Shown here in pieces: positions 9,483 to 19,135 of a stretch of DNA of 64,000 nucleotides. The notes under the pieces were generated by a model. That model was not told where the DNA came from. It was given only the letters and a program-made list of their open reading frames with translations, and did not search any database. Within the stretch, counting starts at the first letter, position 1; every line of letters starts with the position of its first letter. This DNA is from Methanoregula boonei 6A8 (lineage in GTDB: Archaea > Halobacteriota > Methanomicrobia > Methanomicrobiales > Methanospirillaceae). The stretch covers positions 1,798,001 through 1,862,000 of the forward strand of contig NC_009712.1 of NCBI RefSeq assembly GCF_000017625.1, written 5' to 3'. Position numbers and translations under genes: made by a program.

Positions 9483-9803
9483 ATGGGAGGAGAAATCTAC
9501 CAGGCACAGGTGATCCGGAACTTCTTTGACACCATCACCGGCACGGACAGAAACCTGACACGCATCTACATGTGTGTTATGAGCCTTGCAAAGCTCCGCA
9601 TGGAGTCCCCCGAAAAGATGGCGACCCTGCTCGACCAGCTCAAAAAGAGCAAGATCAAAAAGGAGCTCTCGGTCGATCTGCTGGACTATGTCTGTGACGC
9701 GGCAAACGAACTCGAGCTTGCAAGCGTCCAGACTGCATTCGGTGTCAAGGACATCAAGGATGTGGCACAGGACTTTAACGCTGTCAGCCTTGACAGCCTG
9801 TAA
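9483..9803 (+). CDS. Small conserved-looking helical protein, function unknown
   Basis: 106 residues, predicted all-helical and highly charged (KMATLLDQLKKSKIKKELS). No signal peptide, membrane segment or metal motif. I do not recognise the family. It is monocistronic, with its own TATA box and an unusually good Shine-Dalgarno sequence, so it is probably abundantly expressed. Confidence 0.75.
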   Translation: MGGEIYQAQVIRNFFDTITGTDRNLTRIYMCVMSLAKLRMESPEKMATLLDQLKKSKIKKELSVDLLDYVCDAANELELASVQTAFGVKDIKDVAQDFNAVSLDSL

Positions 9804-9995
9804 CCTTTTTTTGTTATTAGCTCATTTCCCGGCTTAAGAAAAGCCGGATATGCTGTGCCCGATCCGGATGATTTTCAGGCAGCCCCGGGCTCCATGAAAA
9901 TCCTTTGAGGATATTATCGAACAGTGATACCAAAGAATCCGCAAATGGCGATCTGCGAAAAATAGGATATGTCGTGAGAAACCCTAAAAGGAACG

Positions 9996-10469
9996 TTATG
10001 CAAGCCCGAGCGCAGTTTTGTATGCCTCAAGCATGATGACAACGAATTTCCGGTGCTCTTCCAGTGCGTCCTCATCATCCGGGGATGATATCATGGCTGC
10101 AGCATAAACAAGAATAAGGGCATTGTCCAGTTCCAGGGTCTCAGGGTCCTCAACGCTTTCCCGGGGCAGGTTGACCGCAAGAAAAGATCGCTCCTCCGGT
10201 GCAAACGAGAGCGGCTGATCCGGCTTTACCTGCGAATCCGCAAAAGCCTGGGCATAGGCACCGGTTATCGCGATCGCTTTTTTCAGTGCGGCACTGCCGC
10301 TGCCCTCCGGCACCTGCGGGAGCACGGCAGCACATTCCCTGACTGCTTTTGGGTACAGGCCAAACCGGTATGCGAGGAAAACTGAGGCTATGCCATGGCC
10401 CGTTTTTTCCGGGAACCGTTCAAACACTGGCATCATCCGTTCCAGATACGCGTCGAGAAACTTCTCCAT
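9996..10469 (-). CDS. Helical hypothetical protein
   Basis: 157 residues, mostly helical with Ala/Leu-rich amphipathic repeats and an acidic stretch (SSPDDEDALEEHRKF). The pattern of helices suggests a soluble repeat-like protein; no catalytic motif is visible and I cannot name a family. It is divergent from the metallophosphoesterase at 10669, sharing a 199-base promoter region. Confidence 0.6.
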   Translation of the reverse strand: MEKFLDAYLERMMPVFERFPEKTGHGIASVFLAYRFGLYPKAVRECAAVLPQVPEGSGSAALKKAIAITGAYAQAFADSQVKPDQPLSFAPEERSFLAVNLPRESVEDPETLELDNALILVYAAAMISSPDDEDALEEHRKFVVIMLEAYKTALGLA

Positions 10470-10628
10470 GGGGATCGTGTCCTTTCTCTTTTTTGGGCGC
10501 GTACCCCTGCCTCACGGGCAGGATGAGTACTACCCTCTTCCTTAACCATGTACCATGTGCGGAAATCAGACATAACCGTATCCGTTAATAAGCGCGCAAT
10601 TTATTGATCGAACCCGGGATATCACGGG

Positions 10629-10635
10629 TATATAT
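10629..10635 (+). promoter_or_regulatory. TATA box of the metallophosphoesterase gene
   Basis: TATATAT centred 37 bases before ATG 10669, which would give a leader of about 10 bases. Confidence 0.5.
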
Positions 10636-10668
10636 GAGGATAAACGATCAATATCCATCCACGGATCT

Positions 10669-11448
10669 ATGGGCACGGTTGTCTTCTCCGATGTACATGC
10701 CGACGCAGATGCGCTGGGCATGATTTCAGATCTCCTCAGGGACAACGCGTTTGCCCGGCGCTTTGGCCCGGTCGATACCCTGGTAAACCTGGGAGATCTC
10801 CTGCACCGGGGAAACTGCCCTGAGCCCACGCTCGAACTTATCCGGGATCTCTCAAAAGAGTACCGGCTCATCTCTGTGCTTGGCAATCACGATCATGCGT
10901 ACCTCAACGGTGTCCCGGTCTCAGGAAGCGATGAGATAAGTACCCGCCGTCACGAGAAGTTGCGCGGTTCCCCGCTCCTTGAGATCTTTTCCGGTATGCC
11001 CATGGAGTGGGTGGACCGGGGCATGCTCTTTGTCCATGGCGGGCCGCTGGATCTTGGTACCCAGACGCTCCGGCTCAAGTGCTGGCAGCGGCTCTCGCGC
11101 ACGGCAGGTGACTCCTTTACCGGATACCACTACACTGCACAGATGGCTTTTGAGGCGCTCGAACGGCGCGGGCTCTCGTTCCTGGTCTGCGGCCACCAGC
11201 ATACCCATATCTGCTGCCGCAAGACCACCAGCGGGATTAACGAACACCGGATCCGTTATGTCCCGGAAAAAGAGCCTCTTCTTTACGGCTGTGCGATGGA
11301 ATCGGCCCGCATCCTCCTTGATATGCCAACACTTTTCAGGATTGGCGGGTGCCATGGGGACGAGCCGGAATTCGGTTACCTTGACTCAACCTCGTTTACG
11401 TATATCCGGCTCAAGTGCCCGGGCAGATGCGGTACGTCGTTTTCATAA
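10669..11448 (+). CDS. Calcineurin-like metallophosphoesterase
   Basis: 259 residues with the full set of dinuclear-metal motifs in order: FSDVHAD (D8, H10), LGDLLHRG, LGNHDHAY, FVHGG and CGHQHTH. This is the calcineurin-like/YfcE-type phosphoesterase fold, a soluble enzyme that hydrolyses phosphomonoesters or diesters. The substrate cannot be read from the sequence. Cysteines in the last third (CC..., CHG, CPGRCG) are unusual for the fold. The gene stands alone. Confidence 0.85.
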   Translation: MGTVVFSDVHADADALGMISDLLRDNAFARRFGPVDTLVNLGDLLHRGNCPEPTLELIRDLSKEYRLISVLGNHDHAYLNGVPVSGSDEISTRRHEKLRGSPLLEIFSGMPMEWVDRGMLFVHGGPLDLGTQTLRLKCWQRLSRTAGDSFTGYHYTAQMAFEALERRGLSFLVCGHQHTHICCRKTTSGINEHRIRYVPEKEPLLYGCAMESARILLDMPTLFRIGGCHGDEPEFGYLDSTSFTYIRLKCPGRCGTSFS

Positions 11449-11552
11449 TGTGCAGGCCGGGCGGGACCGCATGCCCGTTCCGGGTGTATAAAAAATCCCC
11501 AATTTAATGAGATTTTAGCGGTTGTTTAAAAACCCGGTCGCGATTTTTAGGA

Positions 11553-11584
11553 TATATTTATATAGTGTTACCACAGAGTGGTAA
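11553..11584 (+). promoter_or_regulatory. TATA box with an overlapping palindromic operator before the VapB-like gene
   Basis: TATATTTATATA at 11553-11564 lies 23 bases before ATG 11587. A perfect 7-bp palindrome TTACCAC-AGA-GTGGTAA occupies 11568-11584, ending 2 bases before the ATG, so it would cover the transcription start of a leaderless mRNA. This is the expected place for an operator bound by an autoregulating antitoxin. Confidence 0.6.
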
Positions 11585-11586
11585 TT

Positions 11587-11784
11587 ATGCCTCGTGCAGG
11601 CGAGGGACGGTCGATCCGGATTGATCCCGAGGTGTATGAGGCTTTGCTCGCGCTCAAGCGCGGCAACATGACCTTCAGCGATGTGATTGCACAGATGCTC
11701 CATGAGTGCTATGGCTGGTCGGATGCCTTCCCGGCCGGCCAGAGCGAACTTGCGGATTTTGCCAAAGAAGAGGACCGCACATGA
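11587..11784 (+). CDS. VapB-family antitoxin / small DNA-binding protein
   Basis: 65 residues. The start RSIRIDPEVYEALLALKRGNMTFSDVI is the ribbon-helix-helix pattern of VapB-type antitoxins (a short beta strand, then two helices with the conserved TFSDVI at the second helix). Such proteins bind palindromic operators as dimers and neutralise a PIN toxin through the C-terminal tail. Here no PIN toxin follows: the stop overlaps the next ATG (ATGA), but that gene encodes only 49 residues. It may therefore be an orphan regulator or half of a reduced toxin-antitoxin pair. Confidence 0.75.
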   Translation: MPRAGEGRSIRIDPEVYEALLALKRGNMTFSDVIAQMLHECYGWSDAFPAGQSELADFAKEEDRT

Positions 11785-11930
11785 GGGAACCCGGCGGGAA
11801 TTCCCCAAGCGAACGGGCGCTTCTTTTGCGGCTGCAGGGTGCAGACACAAGCAGCTGGAGTATCAAAAACGACATTACCCAGGACAGCCTCGAATCGATA
11901 TTCGAGGATGCAGAGGACTTGTTCACATAA
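11781..11930 (+). CDS. 49-residue protein coupled to the VapB-like gene
   Basis: The ATG overlaps the antitoxin stop by 4 bases (ATGA), which argues that it is translated. The product is small, acidic at its end (DSLESIFEDAEDLFT) and has no PIN, RelE or HEPN motif. It is too short to be a classical toxin and could be a small effector, a co-repressor, or the remainder of a lost toxin gene. Confidence 0.45.
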   Translation: MREPGGNSPSERALLLRLQGADTSSWSIKNDITQDSLESIFEDAEDLFT

Positions 11931-11975
11931 AACGGAAAAACGACCTGCTCTCGGCCATGTACCGGTGCATTACCC

Positions 11976-13259
11976 TCACACCGGTTCATCCTCCACCAGT
12001 TGCACGGTCTCCCCTTTCATCTCCCCCAGTTTTTTTGCCAGTTCTTCGTACAGGTGGGGAATTGTTTCTTCACGCTCCTTTTGCGCAGACAAAAGATCGT
12101 GGTGCTCCTGTTCTTCGCGGGCCTGCATGTGATCCAGCTGCTCTTTTTCCCGAACAAGCGATCGCAGCCGTGAAGGGATCGGGTGGGACGCGAGAAGGTC
12201 TTCCTCTTCTTTAAACTGCCCTGTAACTGCGCAGTGCCGGGTGCAGAGATCACCCACCTCACGGGAAAATGCGGCAGTATCGGAGAAGACCGTGCGCTCA
12301 TCGCGGTTTTTCAGAATAATCTCCCCGTCATCAACCATCTTCTGTACCACCGGGCATGCAGCCTCAAGCGCACCAGTGACTTCCCGGGCAGTTGCCACAT
12401 CGTGGTGGGAGAGGATCTCCATTGCACTCTTGAGGATATGCACCTCCTTTGAAAGTTTCTTTTTTGCCGCGATCTTCTCTGCCTTCCGGAAAACATGCGA
12501 GGCGGTCATGGTCAGCGCGGCATAGTGGCGCAGGAGATTGTCGCGCTCTGCTGCCAGTTCCGCACAACGGGCCCGGTCATTTTCGAGCGCCAGGTACGCG
12601 GGATCATTGTTGAGACGGGCAGTTTCCGTTTCGATGGAGGAGAGACGCTCTGTGATCTCACAAAGACGTTCTTTGAGCCGCTTTTCCTTTGCAAGCGAAT
12701 GCACCCGATCGTTGCGTGCAGCAGAAAGAGAGCCGGCTGCCGCCCGTGCAGCAGCAATCCGGGCAGACTCTTCCTTGAAACGGCCAATGGCTTTGGTCAT
12801 GGTATTGATCTCCCGGCCTATCGCATCAATGCCTGCCCTGATGTCCTTCATCTCATCCGGGAATGCCACGTTCAGGTACCGGCCCTGACCTCGTGCTGCG
12901 TTTAAGGCACCCTTGACGCACTCGACAGCTGCTGCATAGAATTCCTCCGGATCCTCAGGCAGCTCACGCGCCAGCGAAGTGTTCATTGCCTTGAGAAAAA
13001 GGGGCAGTGAATTCTTCGCTATGCTTTTTATCCGCGGATGGGCTTCAGGATCCTGGTCGGCACCCTGGAGATTATTTACCGTCAGCTGAAGCTGGGCTTT
13101 TGCAGTCTGGATAGCCTGTACCGGCTCTGCCACTTCTGCTCTGAGCACCTCCCTTGCCGCCTTCTCCCGTTCATCAAGCCATGCAGGTACATCGTGTTCC
13201 GCAAGGGTGATTGTATTCCCGGTTGACGGCAAAAGAAGCGATTTGAGAAATTTCAGCAT
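11976..13259 (-). CDS. Large coiled-coil protein
   Basis: 427 residues from ATG 13259 (MLKFLKSLL). The middle and C-terminal thirds (about 140-270 and 340-425) are long heptad-like stretches rich in Ala, Glu, Lys and Arg, so coiled coils are likely. No ATPase, hinge or membrane motif. I do not recognise a family; a structural or scaffold role is possible. The stop is about 45 bases from the preceding small gene's stop (convergent). Confidence 0.65.
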   Translation of the reverse strand: MLKFLKSLLLPSTGNTITLAEHDVPAWLDEREKAAREVLRAEVAEPVQAIQTAKAQLQLTVNNLQGADQDPEAHPRIKSIAKNSLPLFLKAMNTSLARELPEDPEEFYAAAVECVKGALNAARGQGRYLNVAFPDEMKDIRAGIDAIGREINTMTKAIGRFKEESARIAAARAAAGSLSAARNDRVHSLAKEKRLKERLCEITERLSSIETETARLNNDPAYLALENDRARCAELAAERDNLLRHYAALTMTASHVFRKAEKIAAKKKLSKEVHILKSAMEILSHHDVATAREVTGALEAACPVVQKMVDDGEIILKNRDERTVFSDTAAFSREVGDLCTRHCAVTGQFKEEEDLLASHPIPSRLRSLVREKEQLDHMQAREEQEHHDLLSAQKEREETIPHLYEELAKKLGEMKGETVQLVEDEPV

Positions 13260-13331
13260 GGAATCCTCCAGTCGGTACATGAAAGTTTCTGGTACTTTTG
13301 TCTGTACAAAGAGAAATGGTTCGTGGTTGCT

Positions 13332-14611
<1,280 letters not shown>

Positions 14612-14661
14612 GATGTGATAATACAGATATGGAGAGGCGTATTATAAGTTAGTTCATTGCC

Positions 14662-14985
14662 ATGTCGTACCTGCTCTATGTGGCTTATTTTGGCGGCGCA
14701 GTGGTGATCCTGCTCTGGCTGCGCGATGCGCGGATCTTCTTCAGGACCGGCCTTCCCGGGTACCGGAAAGCAGCGTACCACGGTGTGCTCTATGGGGCCC
14801 TTGGAACCTTCGGTGTCCTGTGCGCGATTGCGGGAAACACTTTTGAGCTCCTGGGCCTGGGCATCATCCTTGCAGCGCTGTACCTGCAGGGCAGGATAGG
14901 AAAAGAGAAAATCTGGAAGGGAGACGAGAGCACGCTTGTGCGTCTCCTGGGCAGCGCACCGCGCCGGGCCCCGGACAAAAAATAA
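14662..14985 (+). CDS. Small membrane protein, function unknown
   Basis: 107 residues with three probable membrane helices (about 3-20, 40-58 and 62-80) and a basic C-terminal tail (GSAPRRAPDKK). No recognised domain. It faces away from larB across a 50-base divergent promoter containing a TTATAAG TATA-like box, and lies 40 bases upstream of hisS, so it may head the hisS-top6 operon. Confidence 0.6.
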   Translation: MSYLLYVAYFGGAVVILLWLRDARIFFRTGLPGYRKAAYHGVLYGALGTFGVLCAIAGNTFELLGLGIILAALYLQGRIGKEKIWKGDESTLVRLLGSAPRRAPDKK

Positions 14986-15025
14986 GGCTGCGGCATGAGA
15001 ACAAACTATCAGGGATTTTAGAGGC

Positions 15026-16258
15026 ATGATCCAGAAACCACGAGGCACACGGGATTTCCTTCCCGATGAGATGGAAGCACGGCGCAGTATAGAGGCAAAG
15101 ATGCGTGAGGCAGTGCGCCGCTTCGGGTACCGGGAGGTCTGCACCCCCGAATTCGAGGAACTCGAACTTTTCACGCTCCGGTCGGGCGAGGGGATCATGC
15201 AGGAGATGTATGTCTTTGAGGACAAGGGTGGCCGCAAGCTTGCCCTGCGCCCGGAGATCACCGCTGCTGTGATCCGGATGTACATCAATGAGGCAAAGGT
15301 AGCGCCAAAACCGCTGCGCTGGTGCTACTTTGCGGACTGCTTCCGGTACGAGCGCCCGCAGAAAGGGAGGTACCGCCAGTTCTGGCAGTTTGGGGCCGAA
15401 CTGATCGGGGCCGACACCGCGCTTGCCGATGCGGAAGTGATCATGCTTGCTGCAGAGGCCCTCAACGCAACCGGCGTCACATGGGAACTTAAGGTAGGCC
15501 ATCTCGCGTTTATGAAAAATCTTCTCGCCGACCTTGACCCGGCAGCCCAGCGCCGGGTGATGGCGCATCTCGACAAGAAAGATTTCGAAGGGCTTGCAGA
15601 AACGCTGGCAGGGATGAGAAAATCCGGCTTGAACGACTCTCTTACAGCGCTCGTGGAGTGCCGCACGCTCGCGGAGGCTTTTGAGATCGCCGGGACTATT
15701 CCAGAAAAGGAGCGCGTGGAGCAAACGATGGGCATCCTCGATGCTTCCGGTGTCAGATATTCGCTTAACTTCGGGATTGCCCGGGGGCTGGACTACTACA
15801 CCGGCATGGTCTTTGAGGGGTTTGCAGAGAACCTCGGTGCCGAGAACCAGATCCTGGGCGGCGGGGCATACCGGCTCGCACACCTGTTCGGAGGGGACGA
15901 TGTTGCTTCCTGCGGGTTTGCTATCGGCTTTGACCGGGTGATGGTCTCCCTTGGAGAGGTGTTTGCTGCAAAAGATACCATTGCCGGGATTGTCTGCACG
16001 GATGAGGGCCGCAGCTTCGCGCTCTCGGTGGCCCGCGAATTCCGGGCCGCCGGGATCCGGGCGGAGATGGACCTTATGGGACGCGGGCTTGGGGCACAGC
16101 TTGCCCATGCGTCAAAGACTGCTGACTTTGCGGTCGTGATTGGCAAACGCGAGGCGGATGCCGGCCAGGTCACGCTCAAAAATCTTCATTCGGGCGAGCA
16201 GAAAACACTTGACCCGGCCGCGGCGATTGCCGAGGTGAAAGCGCATGGTGCTCGCTGA
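15026..16258 (+). CDS. hisS: Histidyl-tRNA synthetase
   Basis: 410 residues. Class II synthetase with RGTRDFLPDEM at the start, motif 2 FRYERPQKGRYRQFWQFG near 110-127, the histidine-specific GLDYYTGMVFEGF near 255, motif 3 CGFAIGFDRVM, and a C-terminal anticodon domain. It charges tRNA-His. The gene end overlaps the top6B start by 14 bases, so the two are coupled. An in-frame AGAGG sequence just before the ATG serves as ribosome-binding site. Confidence 0.97.
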   Translation: MIQKPRGTRDFLPDEMEARRSIEAKMREAVRRFGYREVCTPEFEELELFTLRSGEGIMQEMYVFEDKGGRKLALRPEITAAVIRMYINEAKVAPKPLRWCYFADCFRYERPQKGRYRQFWQFGAELIGADTALADAEVIMLAAEALNATGVTWELKVGHLAFMKNLLADLDPAAQRRVMAHLDKKDFEGLAETLAGMRKSGLNDSLTALVECRTLAEAFEIAGTIPEKERVEQTMGILDASGVRYSLNFGIARGLDYYTGMVFEGFAENLGAENQILGGGAYRLAHLFGGDDVASCGFAIGFDRVMVSLGEVFAAKDTIAGIVCTDEGRSFALSVAREFRAAGIRAEMDLMGRGLGAQLAHASKTADFAVVIGKREADAGQVTLKNLHSGEQKTLDPAAAIAEVKAHGAR

Positions 16259-18047
16259 GGAGCTTGCAAAGCAGCAGCGCAGCATCAGCGTAGCGGAATT
16301 TTTCGAGAAGAACAAGCACCTGCTGGGCTTTGACTCCCCTACCCGGGGCGTGATCACCACTATTAAAGAGGCAGTGGATAACGCCCTAGACGCCTGCGAG
16401 GAAGCGCAGGTGCTGCCCGATATCTACATCAGCATCAAAAAAACAGGCCCGGAGATTTTCCGGATCATTGTGGAGGACAACGGCCCCGGCATTGTCCCGG
16501 CGCAGGTCCCGTTCGTGTTCGGGAAGCTCCTGTACGGCTCCCGGTTCCACCAGATCCGGCAGACCCGGGGCCAGCAGGGGATTGGGATCTCGGCGGCGGT
16601 ACTCTATGCGCAGCTGACAAGCGGCCTGCCAACGGTTGTCATCTCACGCACCGGGGTAAAAGAACAGGCGCACAAATTCGGGATCCAGATAAAAATTGAG
16701 ACCAACGAACCCGATGTGATCTCCGAGCAGCCTTTTGAATGGGACCGGATCCACGGCACCCGGGTCCAGATCGAGTTCAAGAGTACGATGTCGGCCAAGA
16801 AGAAGCTGCTCGAATACCTCAGGTACACTTCGATCGTTAACCCCCATGCCCGGTTCCGGGTGGAGCTGGACGATGAGGCGTTCACGTTCGAGCGGGTGAG
16901 CCAGGAGGTGATCGCGTGCCCGGTGGCGATCCAGCCCCACCCGCACGGGATCGAGTTCGGGCAGCTCAAACGGATGGCCGCCGCAAGTGACGAGAAACTG
17001 ATCGACTTTCTCGTAAACGGCTTTTCCCGGGTGGGTAAGAAGACCGCGCAGGAGATGTGCGACCGCGCCGGCCTCAAAGTTACCGCAAAAGTGGCCGGCC
17101 TCTCTGCTGACGAACTCAAAAACCTGCTTGCCGCCATGCAGGCGGTGGCCGTGCCTGCCCCTCCAACCAGCCAGTGCCTGTCACCCATTGGTGAAGACTT
17201 AATCCGGCGCGGGCTTGACAAGGAATTCCAGATGGACTTTGTCGCGGCACGGACGCGGCCCAGTTCGGTCTACTCCGGCCACCCGTTTGTGGTCGAGGCA
17301 GCGATCGGATACGGCGGCCGGCTCGAAGCCGAAGGCAATGCAACGATCCTGCGCTTTGCAAACCGGGTCCCGCTCATGTACCAGCAGGGTGCCTGCGCAA
17401 TCACTGAATGCATTGCAAACGTCAACTGGAAATCGTACAACATCTCCCAGCAGGGCCTCCCCCTTGGGCCGGTGTTGATCCTCGTCCATGTCGCGTCCAC
17501 GAACGTGCCCTTCACAAGCGAGAGTAAGGACGCAATTGCAGACATCCCGGAGATCGAAAAGGAGATCGTGCTCGCGCTCCAGGATCTTGGCCGTGAGCTT
17601 AAGACATTCCTCTCGCGCAGGGACCGTAACAAGCTTGCCGAGGACCGGGCCCGGGCCGTCTGTGCAGTTATCCCCGAGATCGCGGCAAAAGTGAGCGAGA
17701 TCGTGGAAAAGCCGGTGGTCGACACGACCCCGATCGAGGGCCGGCTGATGCGCAAGCTGATTGCAAAGAAATGGACCCGGGACGGGAAGGTTACGATCGA
17801 AGCGAACAACTATACCGCAAGCGATGTCGAGATCTCGGTCTACGATATTTCCGCGGATAATGCTGCCGATGCCGATATGCCGCCCGCATTCTCGACCGAG
17901 ATGGACGGACAGTTCACGAAAGTCTGGAAGATGGCAATCCCCAAACAGACCGTGTGGCGCGTTACGTACACCGGCAAAGGCGGCGGCATGCTTGACATCC
18001 GCGGGATAGAGGACAACAAGAAGATGGTGGTGGATCTCGATGTCTAA
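16245..18047 (+). CDS. top6B: DNA topoisomerase VI subunit B
   Basis: 600 residues. GHKL ATPase with the N box VDNALDACEEAQ, VEDNGPGI, and the ATP lid RGQQGIGISAAVLYAQL near 110-125; a H2TH-type segment (NGFSRVGKKTAQEMCDRAG) in the middle; a transducer domain with the switch lysine region; and a C-terminal immunoglobulin-like end. The A2B2 enzyme relaxes supercoils and decatenates by double-strand passage. Overlaps hisS by 14 bases and top6A by 8 bases. Confidence 0.97.
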   Translation: MVLAEELAKQQRSISVAEFFEKNKHLLGFDSPTRGVITTIKEAVDNALDACEEAQVLPDIYISIKKTGPEIFRIIVEDNGPGIVPAQVPFVFGKLLYGSRFHQIRQTRGQQGIGISAAVLYAQLTSGLPTVVISRTGVKEQAHKFGIQIKIETNEPDVISEQPFEWDRIHGTRVQIEFKSTMSAKKKLLEYLRYTSIVNPHARFRVELDDEAFTFERVSQEVIACPVAIQPHPHGIEFGQLKRMAAASDEKLIDFLVNGFSRVGKKTAQEMCDRAGLKVTAKVAGLSADELKNLLAAMQAVAVPAPPTSQCLSPIGEDLIRRGLDKEFQMDFVAARTRPSSVYSGHPFVVEAAIGYGGRLEAEGNATILRFANRVPLMYQQGACAITECIANVNWKSYNISQQGLPLGPVLILVHVASTNVPFTSESKDAIADIPEIEKEIVLALQDLGRELKTFLSRRDRNKLAEDRARAVCAVIPEIAAKVSEIVEKPVVDTTPIEGRLMRKLIAKKWTRDGKVTIEANNYTASDVEISVYDISADNAADADMPPAFSTEMDGQFTKVWKMAIPKQTVWRVTYTGKGGGMLDIRGIEDNKKMVVDLDV

Positions 18048-19128
18048 AGAGGAACTCGATGCGCGGTCGATGAAGGCACTCATGACGATCGCGTCGGCCT
18101 GGTACGACCAGATGAAGGCCGGGGATATCCCATCCATCTCGCTTCCCACCCGTACAAAATACAACATCGAGTACGACGATGCAAGTGAGGTCTGGAAGTA
18201 CGGGGACAAGGAGAGCCTCCGGACCGCGGCAACCGCAAAGAGCGCGACACACCTTCTGAAAATGGCCTATGTGATCGGTTTTGTCAAGCAGCAGCTCATC
18301 GAGAACCGCTCCTCAACATTGAGAGAAATGTATTACATCTCTGAAGGCTGGAAGCGGGCGAAGTTTGGCGCGCAGGACGAGAGCAACTTCCTTGTAGAAG
18401 ACCTCGAGATCATCTCCGATGTGCCGCGCGAAGGTTTCCACCTCCGCCCCGAGGAAAATGGTGCAAGCATCTACGGCCCGATGCGGATCCGGGAGCCGAC
18501 CCGGCGGGGCTTAAAAATGATCCACTGCCAGGATGACGTAGGATCGGCCGGGTATTCCATCCCGAACAATGTTGAAAACCTCGAACTGGTGGATCACGAT
18601 GCGAAATTCGTCATCGCCATGGAAACAGGTGGTATGTACGACCGGCTGATCGAGAACGGGTTTGACGAGGAGCACAACGCGATCCTCCTCCATCTTAAGG
18701 GCCAGCCGGCCCGGTCAACACGCAGGCTGCTTAACCGGATAAGCCAGACCTGGAACCTGCCGATCCTTGTCTTTACCGATGGCGACCCATGGTCGTACCG
18801 GATCTATGCGTCGGTTGCGTACGGGGCTATCAAAAGCGCCCATATGTCCGAACTGCTGGCTACGCCGAAAGCGCAGTTCCTCGGGTTGCAGCCCAGCGAT
18901 ATCCGGGATTACAATCTGCCATCAGACAAACTATCTGACAAAGATGTCGAGGCCCTGAATGCCGAGCTGACCGATCCCCGGTTTGCAACAGATTACTGGA
19001 AGAAGCAGATCAATTTGCAGCTCGAACTGGGGCTGAAGTCAGAACAGCAGGCGTTTGCGGCCCGGGGGCTGGACTTTGTAACAAAAAAGTACCTGCCGGC
19101 CCGGTTATCTGAAATGGGCGTGATCTAG
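18040..19128 (+). CDS. top6A: DNA topoisomerase VI subunit A (Spo11-like)
   Basis: 362 residues. The winged-helix domain carries the catalytic tyrosine in LREMYYISEGW (Y98/Y99); the Toprim domain shows E195 in VIAMETGGMYDRL and D247/D249 in FTDGDPWSYRIY. Spo11-homologous subunit that cuts DNA. The next gene, a polysaccharide deacetylase, begins only 7 bases after its stop, so the surface-glycan operon reads straight on from a housekeeping operon. Confidence 0.97.
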   Translation: MSKEELDARSMKALMTIASAWYDQMKAGDIPSISLPTRTKYNIEYDDASEVWKYGDKESLRTAATAKSATHLLKMAYVIGFVKQQLIENRSSTLREMYYISEGWKRAKFGAQDESNFLVEDLEIISDVPREGFHLRPEENGASIYGPMRIREPTRRGLKMIHCQDDVGSAGYSIPNNVENLELVDHDAKFVIAMETGGMYDRLIENGFDEEHNAILLHLKGQPARSTRRLLNRISQTWNLPILVFTDGDPWSYRIYASVAYGAIKSAHMSELLATPKAQFLGLQPSDIRDYNLPSDKLSDKDVEALNAELTDPRFATDYWKKQINLQLELGLKSEQQAFAARGLDFVTKKYLPARLSEMGVI

Positions 19129-19135
19129 GAGTGCC

